Shown here in pieces: positions 46,221-54,298 of a stretch of DNA of 64,000 bases (positions are counted from its first letter, which is position 1; each line of letters starts with the position of its first letter). The notes below the pieces were generated by a model. That model was not told the DNA's origin, searched no databases, and saw only the letters and a program-made list of their open reading frames with translations. Position numbers and translations under genes: made by a program. This DNA comes from Blastococcus sp. TF02A-26 (lineage in GTDB: Bacteria > Actinomycetota > Actinomycetes > Mycobacteriales > Geodermatophilaceae). Location: assembly GCF_003319125.1 (NCBI RefSeq), contig NZ_QOHG01000020.1:24192-88191 (forward strand), in the 5' to 3' direction.

Positions 46221-46285
46221 GCGCGCAGTCGGGGTGGACGGACTGCGCGCTAGGCGATGCTGATCGGGCCGGTGGGGTACATCAC
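46221..46285 (-). promoter_or_regulatory. cimA leader region with antiterminator-position hairpin
   Basis: Directly after the leader TAG a 10-bp stem GCGCGCAGTC/GACTGCGCGC (46221-46230 with 46241-46250, loop of 10) forms. The 3' edge abuts the terminator stem. The promoter must lie in or behind the 3' end of the cupin gene; TCTACT at 46297-46292 (minus) is a weak candidate. The loop carries CACCCC, complementary to GGGGTG just before the leader start. Confidence 0.7.
46250..46282 (-). CDS. cimA leader peptide (10 residues)
   Basis: The minus-strand ORF ATG-TAC-CCC-ACC-GGC-CCG-ATC followed by AGC-ATC-GCC-TAG encodes MYPTGPISIA. The two ATC isoleucine codons lie 4 and 2 codons before the stop, and the hairpin starts at the stop. 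This is the layout of an isoleucine-sensing attenuator. Initiation may use GTG-ATG at 46285-46280. GGGG precedes the start; the mRNA may be leaderless. Confidence 0.65.
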   Translation of the reverse strand: MYPTGPISIA

Positions 46286-46295
46286 CCCTAGTAGA

Positions 46296-47003
46296 TCACA
46301 GCGCCGGGGCTCCTCCGCCCGCCTCGGGGAACAGGCAGACGGCCAGCTCCGCGCCCGTGGCGTCGTCGGCGACCAGGCCGCCGAGCTCCGCCGGGCGGTC
46401 GAGGGCGACGACGCTGCCGGCCGGCAGCACCCGGTCGCCGTCCCGGAGCGCCCCGGCGATCACCACCGCGTAGCCCCGGCCGGTCGCCGGCAGGCCGTCC
46501 GCCTCGGCGGCCGCGCCCGCGGGGAGGCGCATGGCGAGGGCCCGCGCACCGCGCCGGGTGCGCGCCAGCTCGCGGGCCCGGGTGCCCGGCTCGGCCGTCG
46601 GGTCCAGGGCGCAGGTGAAGTGCTCTCCTCCCCCGCCGGCCGCCCGCCGCTTCTCGCGCTCCTGCGGCATCGGGTTGATGCCGGTCGTGGGCTCCAGCCG
46701 CAGGGTCACGTACTCCAGGCCGACCGCGGGGTCGGTCCGGATCGGTCCGTAGGAGGTGTACGCGTCGGCGTAGTGGAGGACGCCGCGGCCCACCGCCTCC
46801 CGCCCCAGCGTGCCCGCGCCGCCGACGACGACCTGGAACTGGTCGACCTCGTGGAAGTGGGCGCCGAGCTCCGCGGTCCCCTGCCGCACCAGGTACGCCT
46901 GCGGCCCGGCCGCGGTGTCGCCGTGGTCGCCCAGGTAGTCGGCGAGCGCGTACCCGTGGCCGCGGTCGACCGTCCGGGTCTCGGCGGGGGTCACGGTCCG
47001 CAC
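46296..47003 (-). CDS. Cupin-domain protein of unknown function
   Basis: A 235-residue protein. The segment GAHFHEVDQFQVVVGGAG (about residues 46-63) is a cupin metal-binding strand pair with two histidines. The second half, about residues 145-235, looks like another cupin barrel without the histidines (bicupin). No enzyme family is evident. A good AGGAGG ribosome binding site lies before the GTG at 47003. The gene lies between leuB and the cimA leader. A terminator-like hairpin (47015-47048) separates it from leuB. Confidence 0.75.
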   Translation of the reverse strand: MRTVTPAETRTVDRGHGYALADYLGDHGDTAAGPQAYLVRQGTAELGAHFHEVDQFQVVVGGAGTLGREAVGRGVLHYADAYTSYGPIRTDPAVGLEYVTLRLEPTTGINPMPQEREKRRAAGGGGEHFTCALDPTAEPGTRARELARTRRGARALAMRLPAGAAAEADGLPATGRGYAVVIAGALRDGDRVLPAGSVVALDRPAELGGLVADDATGAELAVCLFPEAGGGAPAL

Positions 47004-47014
47004 GGCGTCCTCCT

Positions 47015-47048
47015 CGGGTCCGGTGTGCTGCCTACCACACCGGACCCG
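47015..47048 (-). terminator. 13-bp hairpin after leuB
   Basis: The arms 47015-47027 and 47036-47048 pair perfectly around an 8-base loop. It ends the leuB transcript and lies immediately before the cupin gene's ribosome binding site. Confidence 0.6.
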
Positions 47049-47067
47049 GGGTCCCGGGCGCTGCGGC

Positions 47068-48090
47068 TCAGCCGGAGGCGAGCGCCGCGAGGCGGTCGCC
47101 GACCTCCTGGGTGCGGATGGCGGCCTGCGGGTCGCGGGTGGACACCTCGAAGGCGACCGCGGCGTTGACCTTCTTGGCCTGGTCGACCCGGCCGAGGTGC
47201 TCGAGCAGCATGCCCACCGACAGGACGGTCGCGGTCGGGTCGGCGATGCCCTGACCGGCGATGTCGGGGGCCGAGCCGTGCACCGGCTCGAACATGCTCG
47301 GGTTGGTGCCCGACGCGTCGAGGTTGCCGCTGGCGGCCAGCCCGATGCCCCCGGTCACGGCGGCGGCCAGGTCGGTGATGATGTCGCCGAAGAGGTTGTC
47401 GGTGACGATGACGTCGAAGCGGCCGGGGTCGCTGACGAAGAACATCGTCGCGGCGTCGACGTGCTGGTAGGCGACGGTGACCTCGGGGAACTCCGCCGAG
47501 ACCTCCTCGACGGTGCGCGACCACAGCGACCCGGCGTGGGTCAGCACGTTGGTCTTGTGCACCAGCGTGAGGTGCCTGCGGGGACGGGCCACCGCGCGCT
47601 CGAAGGCGTAGCGGACCACGCGCTCGACACCGAAGGCGGTGTTGACGCTGACCTCGGTGGCGATCTCCTGCGGGGTGTCGCGGCGCAGCACGCCGCCGTT
47701 GCCGACGTAGGGGCCCTCGGTGCCCTCGCGGACGCAGAGCATGTCGATGGCGCCGGGCGCGGCCAGCGGGCTACGGACCCCGTCGAACAGCCGCGCCGGG
47801 CGCAGGTTGACGTGGTGGTCGAGCTCGAACCGCAGGCGCAGCAGCAGCCCGCGCTCGAGGATGCCCGGCGGCACGCCCGGGTCACCGATGGCGCCGAGCA
47901 GGATCGCGTCGTGCTGGCGCAGCTCGTCGAGCACCGTCTCGGGCAGCAGTTCGCCCGTGCGCTGCCACCGGGCCGCCCCCAGGTCGTAGGGGGTGGTCTC
48001 GAGGTCGGGCGCGACCTCGCCGAGGACCTTCAGTCCCTCGGCCACGACCTCCGGGCCGATTCCGTCTCCCGCGATCACTGCCAGGCGCAT
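47068..48090 (-). CDS. leuB: 3-isopropylmalate dehydrogenase
   Basis: A 340-residue NAD-dependent decarboxylating dehydrogenase. The opening [19 protein letters not shown], the substrate loop and the catalytic [20 protein letters not shown] are diagnostic; [13 protein letters not shown] binds NAD. It acts in leucine synthesis and, in the citramalate route, also on methylmalate for isoleucine. The ATG at 48090 was chosen over an upstream frame start because TAGGGT lies 8 bases before it. It sits behind serA, as in mycobacteria. Confidence 0.97.
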   Translation of the reverse strand: MRLAVIAGDGIGPEVVAEGLKVLGEVAPDLETTPYDLGAARWQRTGELLPETVLDELRQHDAILLGAIGDPGVPPGILERGLLLRLRFELDHHVNLRPARLFDGVRSPLAAPGAIDMLCVREGTEGPYVGNGGVLRRDTPQEIATEVSVNTAFGVERVVRYAFERAVARPRRHLTLVHKTNVLTHAGSLWSRTVEEVSAEFPEVTVAYQHVDAATMFFVSDPGRFDVIVTDNLFGDIITDLAAAVTGGIGLAASGNLDASGTNPSMFEPVHGSAPDIAGQGIADPTATVLSVGMLLEHLGRVDQAKKVNAAVAFEVSTRDPQAAIRTQEVGDRLAALASG

Positions 48091-48098
48091 GGGGCCCG

Positions 48099-48104
48099 AC
48101 CCTA
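48099..48104 (-). promoter_or_regulatory. Putative -10 element of leuB
   Basis: TAGGGT on the minus strand, 8 bases before the leuB ATG, in the short serA-leuB gap; suggests a separate leaderless leuB transcript. Confidence 0.45.
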
Positions 48105-48128
48105 GCCGGGCCCCGGATGCGGCTTGCG

Positions 48129-49733
48129 TCACAGGTCGGCGGCGCGCGCCTCGCGGGCTCCGATGCGACCGGCGATGTCGCTGAGCAGGTCGGCCGGCAC
48201 CGGGCTGTCGACGGTGACGACCATCAGCGCCTCGCCACCGCGGTTGGTCCGGCTGACCTGGGCCCCGGCGATGTTGATGCCCGCCTCACCCAGCGCCGCG
48301 CCCACGGTGCCCACGACGCCCGGACGGTCGGTGTAGACGAAGAACAGCAGGTGCCCGGAGAGGTCCAGGTCGATGTCGAAGCCGTCGATCTCGGTCAGCT
48401 TCGGCACCTGGTTCTTGCCGAACAGGGTGCCGGAGACGGCGACCTCGCGGCCGTCGGCCATCGCGCCGCACACCCGGACGAGGTTGCGGTAGTCGGGGCT
48501 CTCCACGTCGCTGGTGAGCGCCACCTCGAGGCCGCGCGCCTCGGCGAGCAGCGGCGCGTTGACGTAGGTGACCTGGTCCTCGACGACGTCGGCGAAGACG
48601 CCCTTGAGGACGGCGAGCTGGAGCACCGAGACGTCGAACTCGGCGAGCTTGCCGCGCACGTCGACGGTGATCGACTGCGCGAGGCCACCGGCGACGGCGG
48701 TGAACACGGTGCCGAGCTTCTCCGCCAGCGGGAGGCCCGGGCGCACGTCCTGGGCGACGACGCCGCCGGCCTGCACGTTCACCGCGTCCGGCACGAACTC
48801 GCCCTGCAGCGCCAGCCGCACCGAGTGGGCCACGGCGGTGCCGGCCTTGTCCTGCGCCTCGGTGGTGGAGGCGCCCAGGTGCGGGGTGACGACGGTGTTG
48901 GGCAGCCCGAACAGCGGGCTGTCGGTGCAGGGCTCCTTGGCGTACACGTCGAGGCCGGCCGCACCGACCTGCCCCGAGCGCAGCGCGTCGGCGAGCGCCG
49001 CCTCGTCCACCAGCCCACCGCGGGCGGCGTTGACGATGATGACGCCCTTCTTGGTGGTGGCCAGCTGCTCGGCGCCGATCAGACCGAGGGTCTCCGGCGT
49101 CTTCGGCAGGTGGATGGTGATGAAGTCCGACTCGCGGAGCAGCTCCTCCAGCGAGACCAGCCGGACCCCGAGCTGGGCGGCGCGGCCGGGCTGGATGTAG
49201 GGGTCGTAGGCGATCAGCGTGGTGCCGAAGGCGGCCAGCCGCTGGGCGACGAGGACGCCGATCCGGCCGAGGCCGACGACGCCGACGGTCTTGTCGGTGA
49301 CCTCGACGCCCATGAACTTCGAGCGCTTCCACGCCCCCTCGCGCAGCGAGGCGTCGGCGGCGGGGATCTGCCGGGCGGCCGCCAGCAGCAGCGCCACGGC
49401 GTGCTCGGCGGCGCTGACGATGTTCGACGTCGGCGCGTTGACGACCATGACGCCGCGCTCGGTGGCGGCGGAGACGTCGACGTTGTCCAGGCCGATGCCG
49501 GCGCGGGCGACCACCTTGAGGTTCGGCGCGGCGGCGAGGGCCTCGGCGTCGATCTGCGTGGCGCTCCGGATCATCACGGCCGCGGCGTCGGCCAGGGCCG
49601 GCAGCAGCGCGGCGCGGTCGGCGCCGTCGACGTGGCGGATCTCGACGTCGCCGCCGAGGACCTCCAGGACGCTCGGGGCGAGCTCTTCGGCGATCAGGAC
49701 GACGGGCGCGGCGCCGGGCAGCGAGGCAGTCAC
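48129..49733 (-). CDS. serA: D-3-phosphoglycerate dehydrogenase
   Basis: A 534-residue type I enzyme, first step of serine synthesis. The NAD loop is [16 protein letters not shown], the catalytic residues lie in [13 protein letters not shown] and [12 protein letters not shown], then an allosteric substrate-binding domain and an ACT domain (about residues 460-534) follow. The long form equals M. tuberculosis SerA1. The start is GTG 49733 with TAGGCT 8 bases upstream; longer frames are non-coding. Confidence 0.98.
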   Translation of the reverse strand: MTASLPGAAPVVLIAEELAPSVLEVLGGDVEIRHVDGADRAALLPALADAAAVMIRSATQIDAEALAAAPNLKVVARAGIGLDNVDVSAATERGVMVVNAPTSNIVSAAEHAVALLLAAARQIPAADASLREGAWKRSKFMGVEVTDKTVGVVGLGRIGVLVAQRLAAFGTTLIAYDPYIQPGRAAQLGVRLVSLEELLRESDFITIHLPKTPETLGLIGAEQLATTKKGVIIVNAARGGLVDEAALADALRSGQVGAAGLDVYAKEPCTDSPLFGLPNTVVTPHLGASTTEAQDKAGTAVAHSVRLALQGEFVPDAVNVQAGGVVAQDVRPGLPLAEKLGTVFTAVAGGLAQSITVDVRGKLAEFDVSVLQLAVLKGVFADVVEDQVTYVNAPLLAEARGLEVALTSDVESPDYRNLVRVCGAMADGREVAVSGTLFGKNQVPKLTEIDGFDIDLDLSGHLLFFVYTDRPGVVGTVGAALGEAGINIAGAQVSRTNRGGEALMVVTVDSPVPADLLSDIAGRIGAREARAADL

Positions 49734-49741
49734 GGGGGCAC

Positions 49742-49747
49742 AGCCTA
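49742..49747 (-). promoter_or_regulatory. Putative -10 element of serA
   Basis: TAGGCT on the minus strand, 8 bases before the serA GTG, consistent with a leaderless mRNA. Confidence 0.45.
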
Positions 49748-49885
49748 GGAGCGTCGCCTGGGTGCGCCCGCGCCGCCCCCGCCGGGCCCGCTCCGTCCGG
49801 CGGCCCGGCGTCCTTGCCGCGGCCCGCCCCGCCCGACATCCTGGCGCTCGTCCGCCGACCCCACCGGCGCCCGAGAGAGGTCCCC

Positions 49886-50560
49886 ATGAGCAGCTACGGC
49901 AGCGAGCCGTCCTCCCCCGCCGACCCGTACGGACCGCCGGCGTACGGCGGGCCACAGGCGTACGGCCAGGGCCACGGGCAGCCGGCCCAGGCGTACGGCC
50001 AGCCGCCGCAGGCGTACGGCCAGGGCCACGGACAGCCGTACGGGCAGACGTACGGCCAGGGGTACGGCGGCTACGGCGGCTACGGCGGCCCGCCCGTACG
50101 TCCCGGCGGCGTCGTGACGGCCGCCGTCCTCGGCTTCGTCTGGGGCGCCCTGGGCGTCCTGGTCACGATCCTGCTGTTCGTCGGCGGCGTGTTCCTCGGC
50201 AGCAACAGCGACGACGCGGAGGACGTCCTGCCGGGCCTCGGGGACGCGCTCGGCACCGCCGCCGGCATCTTCGTCTTCTTCGCGCTGCTGGCCCTGGCCT
50301 GGACGGTGGTGATGATCTGGGGCTCGGCGTGGGCGGTGTCCGGCCGCAGCCGGGTGATGCTGCTCGTGGGCGGGTCCATCGCCATCGGAGCCACCCTGCT
50401 GCTGACCATCGGCGGGATCGGCTCCGTCGAGGACGAGGGACCCGGCGGGCTGCTGATGGGTCTGGTGGGCCTCGTCGGCTCGATCCTCATCGTGGTGCTG
50501 CTGTCGACCGCCCGGTCCTCGGCCTGGTTCGCCGCCGAGCGCGCCCGCCGTCCCCGCTGA
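49886..50560 (+). CDS. Four-helix membrane protein with Tyr/Gly/Gln-rich N terminus
   Basis: A 224-residue protein. Residues 1-75 are low complexity (repeated AYGQ, GHGQP and YGG units), encoded by short imperfect DNA repeats. Four hydrophobic helices follow at about residues 80-102, 125-148, 155-175 and 188-205. The pattern resembles DUF4064-like small membrane proteins of actinobacteria; the function is unknown. The ATG at 49886 has GAGAGAGG upstream. It is divergent from serA and convergent with ilvC, with a hairpin in between. Confidence 0.82.
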   Translation: MSSYGSEPSSPADPYGPPAYGGPQAYGQGHGQPAQAYGQPPQAYGQGHGQPYGQTYGQGYGGYGGYGGPPVRPGGVVTAAVLGFVWGALGVLVTILLFVGGVFLGSNSDDAEDVLPGLGDALGTAAGIFVFFALLALAWTVVMIWGSAWAVSGRSRVMLLVGGSIAIGATLLLTIGGIGSVEDEGPGGLLMGLVGLVGSILIVVLLSTARSSAWFAAERARRPR

Positions 50561-50566
50561 GCACGA

Positions 50567-50598
50567 GGGCCCCCGCTGCCGGCCGGCAGCGGGGGCCC
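50567..50598. terminator. 14-bp hairpin between the membrane protein gene and ilvC
   Basis: GGGCCCCCGCTGCC (50567-50580) pairs with 50585-50598, loop GGCC; flanking CACGA and TCGTG extend it with a bulge. It serves two convergent genes. Confidence 0.8.
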
Positions 50599-50608
50599 GT
50601 CGTGTGTC

Positions 50609-51679
<1,071 letters not shown>

Positions 51680-52207
51680 CTAGGCGGAGCGGTCGACCGG
51701 GCGCAAGGTACCGGCGCCGGACATCGACCGCGGACCCCGGCCCAGGGCGACGGTGCCGGACTGCGCCATCTCCTTGATGCCGAGGGGCGCGAGGACGGCC
51801 AGCAGCGCCTGCAGCTTGTCGGGCGTGCCGGTGGCCTCGAGGGTCACGGTGTCGGTGTTGACGTCGATCACCCGCGCCCGGAACAGGTCGGCGGTCTGCA
51901 GCACCTGGGTCCGGTCGGCCATGGGTGCGCGGACCTTGACCAGCAGCAGCTCGCGCTGGACGGCGGCGTCGCCCTCGAGCTCGACGATCTTGATGACCTC
52001 GATGAGCTTGTTGAGCTGCTTGGTGATCTGCTCCAGCGGCGCGGACTCGGCGTCGACGACGATCGTCATCCGGGACAGGTCCGGGTTCTCGGTCGGGCCG
52101 ACGGCGAGGGACTCGATGTTGAAGCCGCGCCGGCTGAACAGCGCCGAGACGCGGGCCAGCACGCCGGACTTGTTCTCGACGAGGACCGACAGGGTGTGGC
52201 GGGTCAT
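51680..52207 (-). CDS. ilvN: Acetolactate synthase small subunit
   Basis: A 175-residue regulatory subunit with an N-terminal ACT domain (RHTLSVLVENKSGVLARVSALF) and a C-terminal ferredoxin-like domain. It confers feedback inhibition by valine and raises catalytic activity of IlvB. The ATG is at 52207, 13 bases after ilvB. Confidence 0.97.
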   Translation of the reverse strand: MTRHTLSVLVENKSGVLARVSALFSRRGFNIESLAVGPTENPDLSRMTIVVDAESAPLEQITKQLNKLIEVIKIVELEGDAAVQRELLLVKVRAPMADRTQVLQTADLFRARVIDVNTDTVTLEATGTPDKLQALLAVLAPLGIKEMAQSGTVALGRGPRSMSGAGTLRPVDRSA

Positions 52208-52220
52208 TGCTGTCGTCTCC

Positions 52221-54092
52221 TCAGACCTGGTCGTCGCCGAAGACCGGGCGCAGGTCGCGCGCGGCCAGGATGTCGTCGTTGCTGGCGCCGGCGGCCACCA
52301 TCGGCCACACCTGCGCGTCCGCGCCGACGACGAAGTCGATGACGACGGGGGCGTCGGTGATCGCCATGGCCTTCTCGATGACGGCGTCGACGTCGTCCTT
52401 GGACTCGCAGCGCAGCCCCACGCAGCCCAGCGCCTCGGCGAGGGCGACGAAGTCCGGGATGCGCACCGGCTTCGGCCGGCCCTCGGCGTCCACCGCGTGC
52501 AGCTTGGTGTTGGAGTACCGGCCCTCGTAGAAGAGGGTCTGCCACTGGCGGACCATGCCGAGGTTGCCGTTGTTGATGACGGCGACCTTGACCGGGATCC
52601 CCTCGATGGCGCAGGTGGCCAGCTCCTGGTTGGTCATCTGGAAGCAGCCGTCGCCGTCGATGGCCCAGACGGTGGTGTCCGGGCAGCCGTACTTGGCGCC
52701 CATCGCCGCGGGGACGGCGTAGCCCATCGTCCCGAGGCCGCCGCTGTTGAGCCACGTGCCGGGCTTCTCGTACTTGATGAACTGCGCGGCCCACATCTGG
52801 TGCTGGCCCACGCCGGAGGTGTAGATCGCGTCCGGTCCGGCGATCGCGCCCAGCCGCTCGATGACGTACTGCGGGGACAGCGAGCCGTCCTCGGGCTCGT
52901 CGTAGCCCAGCGGGTAGCGGGTCCGCCAGTCGTCCAGCTGCGCCCACCACGCCTCGAGGTCGGGCGTGCGGCCGGCCTCGTGCTCGGCGCGGACGGCGGT
53001 CACCAGCTCGGCGATCGTCTCCTTGGCGTCGCCCACGATCGGCACGTCGGCCTTGCGGTTCTTGCCGATCTCGGCCGGGTCGATGTCGGCGTGCACGACC
53101 AGGGCGTCGGGGGCGAACGACGCGAGGTTGCCGGTCACCCGGTCGTCGAACCGCGCGCCGAGGGCGACGAGGACGTCGGCCTTCTGCAGCGCCGTCACCG
53201 CGGCGACCGTGCCGTGCATGCCCGGCATGCCGAGGTGCTGGGGGTCGCTGTCGGGGTAGGCGCCGCGGGCCATCAGGGTGGTGACCACGGGGGCGCCGGT
53301 GAGGTGGGCGAGCTCCAGGAGCTCCTCGGTGGCGCCGGCCTTGATCACGCCGCCGCCGACGTAGAGGACCGGCCGGCGGGCGCCGGCGATGAGCGTCGCG
53401 GCCTCGCGCACCTGCTTGCCGTGCGGCCGCGTCGTCGGCTTGTAGCCGGGCAGGTCCAGCCGCGGCGGCCAGGAGAAGTCGGTCGTGGCCTGCAGGACGT
53501 CCTTGGGGACGTCGACGAGGACCGGGCCGGGGCGGCCGGTGCTGGCCAGGTGGAACGCCTCGGCGATCCGCTGCGGGATCTCCGCGGCGTCGGTGACCAG
53601 GAAGTTGTGCTTGGTGACCGGCATCGTGATGCCGCGGATGTCCGCCTCCTGGAAGGCGTCGGTGCCGATGGCGCCGCTGGGCACCTGGCCGGTGATGGCC
53701 ACGACCGGCACGGAGTCCATGTAGGCGTCGGCCAGCGGCGTCACCAGGTTGGTCGCGCCGGGGCCGGAGGTGGCCATGCAGACCCCGACCCGGCCGGTGG
53801 CCTGCGCGTACCCGGTGGCGGCGTGCCCGGCGCCCTGCTCGTGCCGGACCAGCACGTGGCGGACCTTCGAGTCGAACAGCGGGTCGTACAGCGGCAGGAT
53901 CGCGCCGCCCGGGATGCCGAACACGACGTCGACGCCGACCGCCTCGAGGGACCGGACCAGGCTCTGGGCCCCGGTGATCCCCTGCGCGGGGGCGTGCGCG
54001 GCCTCGGCGACCGAGCGGGCGCCGGTCTCCACGCCGGCCAGCGCGGCGGCGGCTTCGCGGGTCGGGTGCTCGCTCGGGGTGGTGGTGCTCAT
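52221..54092 (-). CDS. ilvB: Acetolactate synthase large subunit
   Basis: A 623-residue ThDP enzyme. The cofactor-activating Glu is in [16 protein letters not shown], the FAD/central domain contains [10 protein letters not shown], and the ThDP motif runs from [12 protein letters not shown] to NN in VINNGNLGM. About 35 unconserved residues precede the first domain. The ATG at 54092 is the first good start after the attenuator; an upstream in-frame start would read through the terminator. It makes acetolactate for Val/Leu and acetohydroxybutyrate for Ile. Confidence 0.98.
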   Translation of the reverse strand: MSTTTPSEHPTREAAAALAGVETGARSVAEAAHAPAQGITGAQSLVRSLEAVGVDVVFGIPGGAILPLYDPLFDSKVRHVLVRHEQGAGHAATGYAQATGRVGVCMATSGPGATNLVTPLADAYMDSVPVVAITGQVPSGAIGTDAFQEADIRGITMPVTKHNFLVTDAAEIPQRIAEAFHLASTGRPGPVLVDVPKDVLQATTDFSWPPRLDLPGYKPTTRPHGKQVREAATLIAGARRPVLYVGGGVIKAGATEELLELAHLTGAPVVTTLMARGAYPDSDPQHLGMPGMHGTVAAVTALQKADVLVALGARFDDRVTGNLASFAPDALVVHADIDPAEIGKNRKADVPIVGDAKETIAELVTAVRAEHEAGRTPDLEAWWAQLDDWRTRYPLGYDEPEDGSLSPQYVIERLGAIAGPDAIYTSGVGQHQMWAAQFIKYEKPGTWLNSGGLGTMGYAVPAAMGAKYGCPDTTVWAIDGDGCFQMTNQELATCAIEGIPVKVAVINNGNLGMVRQWQTLFYEGRYSNTKLHAVDAEGRPKPVRIPDFVALAEALGCVGLRCESKDDVDAVIEKAMAITDAPVVIDFVVGADAQVWPMVAAGASNDDILAARDLRPVFGDDQV

Positions 54093-54171
54093 GTCGGCGT
54101 TCTCCTGGCGGGGCCTGACGGCGGTCTGCGGGCGGGACGGGGAGGTGGCCGGGCGTACCGGCTCCGGGCGC

Positions 54172-54205
54172 AAAAAAACCCCTCGTGCCGCGGGCACGGA
54201 GGGGT
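54172..54205 (-). terminator. Attenuator terminator of ilvBNC
   Basis: On the minus strand ACCCCT-C-CGTGCC, loop CGC, GGCACG-AGGGGT and a run of seven T. It is the clearest intrinsic terminator of the window and lies 80 bases before ilvB. Confidence 0.92.
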
Positions 54206-54206
54206 C

Positions 54207-54233
54207 AGCGCGTCGGTCGACGACCGACGCGCT
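54207..54233 (-). promoter_or_regulatory. Hairpin starting at the ilvB leader stop codon
   Basis: A perfect 12-bp stem AGCGCGTCGGTC/GACCGACGCGCT with a 3-base loop. Its first bases are the last two of the leader TAG. A ribosome finishing the leader would cover its 5' arm. Confidence 0.75.
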
Positions 54234-54267
54234 AGGCGACTACGAGCTGGAGGCAGGCGGAGGGCAC
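54232..54267 (-). CDS. ilvB leader peptide (11 residues)
   Basis: The minus-strand ORF from GTG 54267 to TAG 54232 encodes [11 protein letters not shown]. It has leucine codons CTC and CTC and valine codons GTA and GTC near the end; GTA is very rare in DNA this GC-rich. Leader peptides before ilvB are known in actinobacteria, and this one fits Leu/Val sensing. There is no Shine-Dalgarno, so a leaderless start is likely. Confidence 0.72.
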   Translation of the reverse strand: MPSACLQLVVA

Positions 54268-54298
54268 GGATCCACTGTGCGCCCCCGCGCCTCCTTCG

